Assembly: GCA_030446945.1 (NCBI GenBank)
Contig: JAUJMI010000195.1
Coordinates: 1 to 6,965, forward strand
Length of the DNA stretch: 6,965 bases
Direction: 5' to 3'
Source of the DNA: Longimicrobium sp.
GTDB lineage: Bacteria; Gemmatimonadota; Gemmatimonadetes; Longimicrobiales; Longimicrobiaceae
The position numbers and the translations under genes are program-made. Under the pieces are notes generated by a model. It did not search any database. It worked only from the letters and a program-made list of their open reading frames with translations, and was not told the DNA's origin. Below, piece after piece: positions 4,563-6,965 of the stretch. Each line of letters begins with the position of its first letter. Position 1 is the stretch's first letter.

Positions 4563-5777
4563 TCAGGCCGGGAGCTTCAGGGTAAAAACGCTTCCCATCC
4601 CCGGCGTGCTCTCCACGACGAGGTTGCCGCCCATCCCGCGCGCGAGCTGGCGGCTGATGGCGAGCCCCAGCCCCGTTCCTTCCTGCGGGCGCGTCAGGTC
4701 GGAGCGCACCTGCACAAAGGGCTCGAAGACCGCCGCGATCTTGTCCTCCGGAATGCCCACCCCCGTGTCGCGCACCGTGAAGCAGATGCACTCTCCCGCG
4801 CGCTCGCAGTCCAGGTGGATGCGGCCGCCGGGGTGGGTGAACTTCACCGCGTTCGAGAGCAGGTTGACCAGGATCTGGCGCAGCTTGTCCGCGTCGGCGC
4901 GCACGGATAGGGAGCGCTCCGTCGCGCCGGCGACCAGCGCCAGCTCCTTGGCGCGCGCCTGCGGAAGCACCAGTGCCTCGGCGGCCTCGAGCGCTTCCCG
5001 CACCGGCACGTCCTCGATGTCGTATTCGACGGTGCCGGTCTCCAGCTTGGTGTAGTTGAGCACCTCGTTGACCAGCCCCAGCAGGTGCTTCTGGCTGAGC
5101 TGGATGCGCCCGAGGTCCACCCGCTGCGCCGGAGTGACGGGCCCGCGGATCCCCAGCTCGATCAGCTCCGTGTAGCCGCCGATGGCGTTGAGCGGCGTCC
5201 GCAGCTCGTGGCTCATCACGGAGAGGAACTCGCCCTTGGCGCGGTTCGCCGCGTCCGCCTCGGCGCGCGCCTCCTCGTACTGGCCCAGCAGGTCGCGCAG
5301 CGCGTACTGGCGGGCGCGGTTGTGCAGCGCCGCCCGCATCACCGAGATCAGGGAGGCGGGAGGAACCGGGCGGTCCAGCAGCACGACGCTCCGGCCGGCG
5401 CTCAGCTCCGCCAGCGCGGCCAGGGGCGGCGACGGCGCCTCCGAGCTGGCCACGAAGAGCTGCACGGGGCAGTCGGACCATGCCGGCTGCTCCTCGAGCG
5501 TCTCGGCCAGCAGCCGCACCGCCGACATCGAGGAGAGCGCTTCCTCCACCAGGAGCACGGCGCCGGCACCCTCCCGCAGCGCGCCGCAGAGCTCGTCCAT
5601 CCCCTGGCACACGGTGGCCCCCAGCCCCGCACGTGCCAGCGCCTGCCGCGCCAGCTCCGCGGTGCGGCCCACGGGGGCGAAGATCAGGACGCGGAACTCG
5701 GCGGCGCCGAAGTCGGAGCTCGTCCCCAGCCGCGGGAACGCCGGACCCGCGGCCGGCTCACTGCGGGGGCGGTGCAT
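4563..5777 (-). CDS. Histidine kinase with N-terminal pseudo-receiver domain
   Basis: This 404-aa cytoplasmic kinase has no membrane segment. A receiver-like domain lies at about 27-152, with strands VLIFAP and AVLLVEEA and the segment VVLLDRPVPP. The residues needed for phosphorylation are missing: the paired acidic residues after strand 1 are A34-P35, the phospho-aspartate position is V77, and the lysine before proline is R136. A coiled helix follows (about 155-182). The HisKA dimerisation domain holds SHELRTPLN with H190. The HATPase domain has an N-box (N305, N309), DTGVGIPE at 337-344, FEPF at 351-354 and GTGLGLAIS at 367-375. No C-terminal receiver is present, so the response regulator must be elsewhere. 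Its ATG lies inside the end of the kaiC-like gene (20-base overlap), which indicates coupled translation. The pseudo-receiver probably takes a signal by protein contact, plausibly from the KaiC-like ATPase. Confidence 0.9.
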   Translation of the reverse strand: MHRPRSEPAAGPAFPRLGTSSDFGAAEFRVLIFAPVGRTAELARQALARAGLGATVCQGMDELCGALREGAGAVLLVEEALSSMSAVRLLAETLEEQPAWSDCPVQLFVASSEAPSPPLAALAELSAGRSVVLLDRPVPPASLISVMRAALHNRARQYALRDLLGQYEEARAEADAANRAKGEFLSVMSHELRTPLNAIGGYTELIELGIRGPVTPAQRVDLGRIQLSQKHLLGLVNEVLNYTKLETGTVEYDIEDVPVREALEAAEALVLPQARAKELALVAGATERSLSVRADADKLRQILVNLLSNAVKFTHPGGRIHLDCERAGECICFTVRDTGVGIPEDKIAAVFEPFVQVRSDLTRPQEGTGLGLAISRQLARGMGGNLVVESTPGMGSVFTLKLPA

Positions 5778-6965
5778 CGGCCAGGTCCATCAGGGAAGCG
5801 TCGGGCCCGTCGAAGGTGGGGCTCCCCGATAGCACGCCCCGGAAGCCGGTCAGCGGCTCCCCCACCTCGATCCCCTGCTGCGTGATCTGGAACTCGCGGA
5901 TCCCGTGGCCGTGCCCCCCGTACCGCTTCTTGAAGACGGAAATCGCCCGCCGGATCGCGCCGTCCGCCTCAAAGTGGCGGAGGAGGAGCACCGTGTCCGC
6001 CCGGTAGCTCACGTCCACGGGGCCGCCCAAGGTGGGTCCCAGCACGCCGTGCTGCGCCACGATCAGGATGGAAAGCACGGTCTGGCTGCTGAGGTAGGTG
6101 AGCAGCTCGTGCATCTGCGTGATCAACATGCGCTCGTCCGGCATGGCGCTCATGTAGCCGGTGAGGCTGTCGATGACCACCAGCCGCACCTGCCTCTCCT
6201 GCACCTGCGCCCGTACCAGGTCCGCGAACTCGCCCGGCGACACCTCGCCCGTGTCGATCTCGCGGAGCGTGATCATCCCCGACTCCAAGTAGGGGCGGAT
6301 CGTCATCCCGATCCCCTCCGTGCGGTGGATGAAGGTCTCGGGTCGCTCGTCGAAGAGGAAGATGATGGAGCGCTCGCCGCGCTGGGCGGCCGCGTGGGTG
6401 TAGTGCGAGGCGAGCGAGCTCTTGCCGGTGCCCGAAGGCCCCAGGAAGAGCGTCGAGCTCCCCTCCGCCAGCCCGCCGCCCAGCATCTTGTCGATCTCCT
6501 CGATCCCGCTCTCGTGGGCCCGCCATGCATTGTGCAGCCTCTCGCCCGTCCGCAGGCGCGGGAAGACCTTGAAGCCGCCCGTGCAGATGCGGAAGTCGTG
6601 CACGCCGTCGTCGTAGCGGATGCCGCGGACCTTGAGGACGCGCAGCTGCCGGCGCTCGTTGCCGTACGAGGTGGGCGTGTGGCTCAGCAGGATCACCCCG
6701 AAGGCGAGGTGCTGGAGCTCGCTGTGGCCGGGCATCACCGGCTGGTTGTCCAGAAAGAGCACGGTCGCGCCACGGTTGGCGAACAGCTCCTTGAGGATGA
6801 ACAGCTGCCGCTGGTAGCGCCCCGCGTCGTTGGAGAGGAGGCGCAGCTCGGAAACGGCGTCGAAGACCACGCGGGTCGGCTTGACCTGCTCGATGACGGC
6901 CCGCACGGACGCCATCATCTCGCCCAGCTCCACGTCGGCCGTGTGGAAGAGAACCTGCTCCGAAC
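5758..6965 (-). CDS. KaiC-family double ATPase (5' end beyond window)
   Basis: The last 401 residues of a KaiC-like tandem RecA-type ATPase are visible; the start and the first Walker A lie beyond the right edge. Counting from the first visible codon (6963), the first ATPase domain shows its Walker B strand RVVFD with D35 and ends near 135. The second domain has Walker A GPSGTGKSS at 175-183 (K181), the FDER segment with D205 and E206 where KaiC has its two catalytic glutamates, and Walker B LVVIDS with D265. VSYRADT at 318-324 corresponds to the KaiC phosphorylation segment, with S319 kept but tyrosine in place of the threonine. A family-typical tail (FRGVLSGSP) precedes an acidic, proline-ending C-terminus. 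KaiC relatives outside cyanobacteria are hexameric ATPases, often linked to kinases. No kaiA or kaiB is visible. It is transcribed with the kinase gene it overlaps; the promoter is outside the window. Confidence 0.9.
   Translation of the reverse strand, partial: SEQVLFHTADVELGEMMASVRAVIEQVKPTRVVFDAVSELRLLSNDAGRYQRQLFILKELFANRGATVLFLDNQPVMPGHSELQHLAFGVILLSHTPTSYGNERRQLRVLKVRGIRYDDGVHDFRICTGGFKVFPRLRTGERLHNAWRAHESGIEEIDKMLGGGLAEGSSTLFLGPSGTGKSSLASHYTHAAAQRGERSIIFLFDERPETFIHRTEGIGMTIRPYLESGMITLREIDTGEVSPGEFADLVRAQVQERQVRLVVIDSLTGYMSAMPDERMLITQMHELLTYLSSQTVLSILIVAQHGVLGPTLGGPVDVSYRADTVLLLRHFEADGAIRRAISVFKKRYGGHGHGIREFQITQQGIEVGEPLTGFRGVLSGSPTFDGPDASLMDLADAPPPQ

Noticed and set aside
5085..5885. 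Long plus-strand frames opposite the kinase and KaiC-like genes
   Set aside because: They are antisense shadows of genes with full sets of family motifs.

Overview
The window is uniformly GC-rich DNA from a Gram-negative bacterium. The high GC in third codon positions and a small secreted protein ending in the C-terminal phenylalanine of outer-membrane beta-barrels support this. The gene set (KaiC-like ATPase plus histidine kinase, CpsB-type phosphatase, single-domain cupin, free-standing GAF protein) recalls soil Gemmatimonadota such as Longimicrobium. That placement is an impression only; no marker gene is present to fix it.

Layout. Bases 1-325 hold no convincing gene but contain a roughly 230-bp interrupted palindrome centred near base 151. 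A terminator-like hairpin (326-353) ends a 121-aa cupin related to the C-terminal domain of type II phosphomannose isomerases (379-744, minus). Across a 213-bp divergent spacer, a plus-strand group begins: a CpsB/CapC-type PHP phosphatase starting at TTG (958-1743), a 103-aa protein of unknown function (1809-2120) and a GAF-domain protein (2117-2623). The last two overlap by ATGA. A strong hairpin (2640-2688) separates them from a convergent minus-strand outer-membrane beta-barrel gene (2717-3289). That gene has a two-tier hairpin in its leader and TACGT repeats further upstream.

Bases 3421-4278 have no supportable gene, only scattered short dyads. Three strong hairpins follow (4279-4312, 4397-4421, 4428-4466). 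The last of these probably terminates a minus-strand operon that fills the rest of the window: a KaiC-family double ATPase (5758 to the right edge, 5' end cut off) and a histidine kinase (4563-5777) whose start overlaps the kaiC-like stop by 20 bases.

How the genes may work together. The cupin and CpsB-like phosphatase fit surface-polysaccharide supply and its control. The KaiC-like ATPase and kinase look like one signalling module. The kinase carries an N-terminal receiver-like domain that has lost its phosphorylation residues, reminiscent of the pseudo-receivers in the cyanobacterial clock proteins KaiA and CikA. The most noteworthy items are this KaiC/pseudo-receiver kinase pair, the long palindrome at the left edge, and the structured leader of the outer-membrane protein gene.
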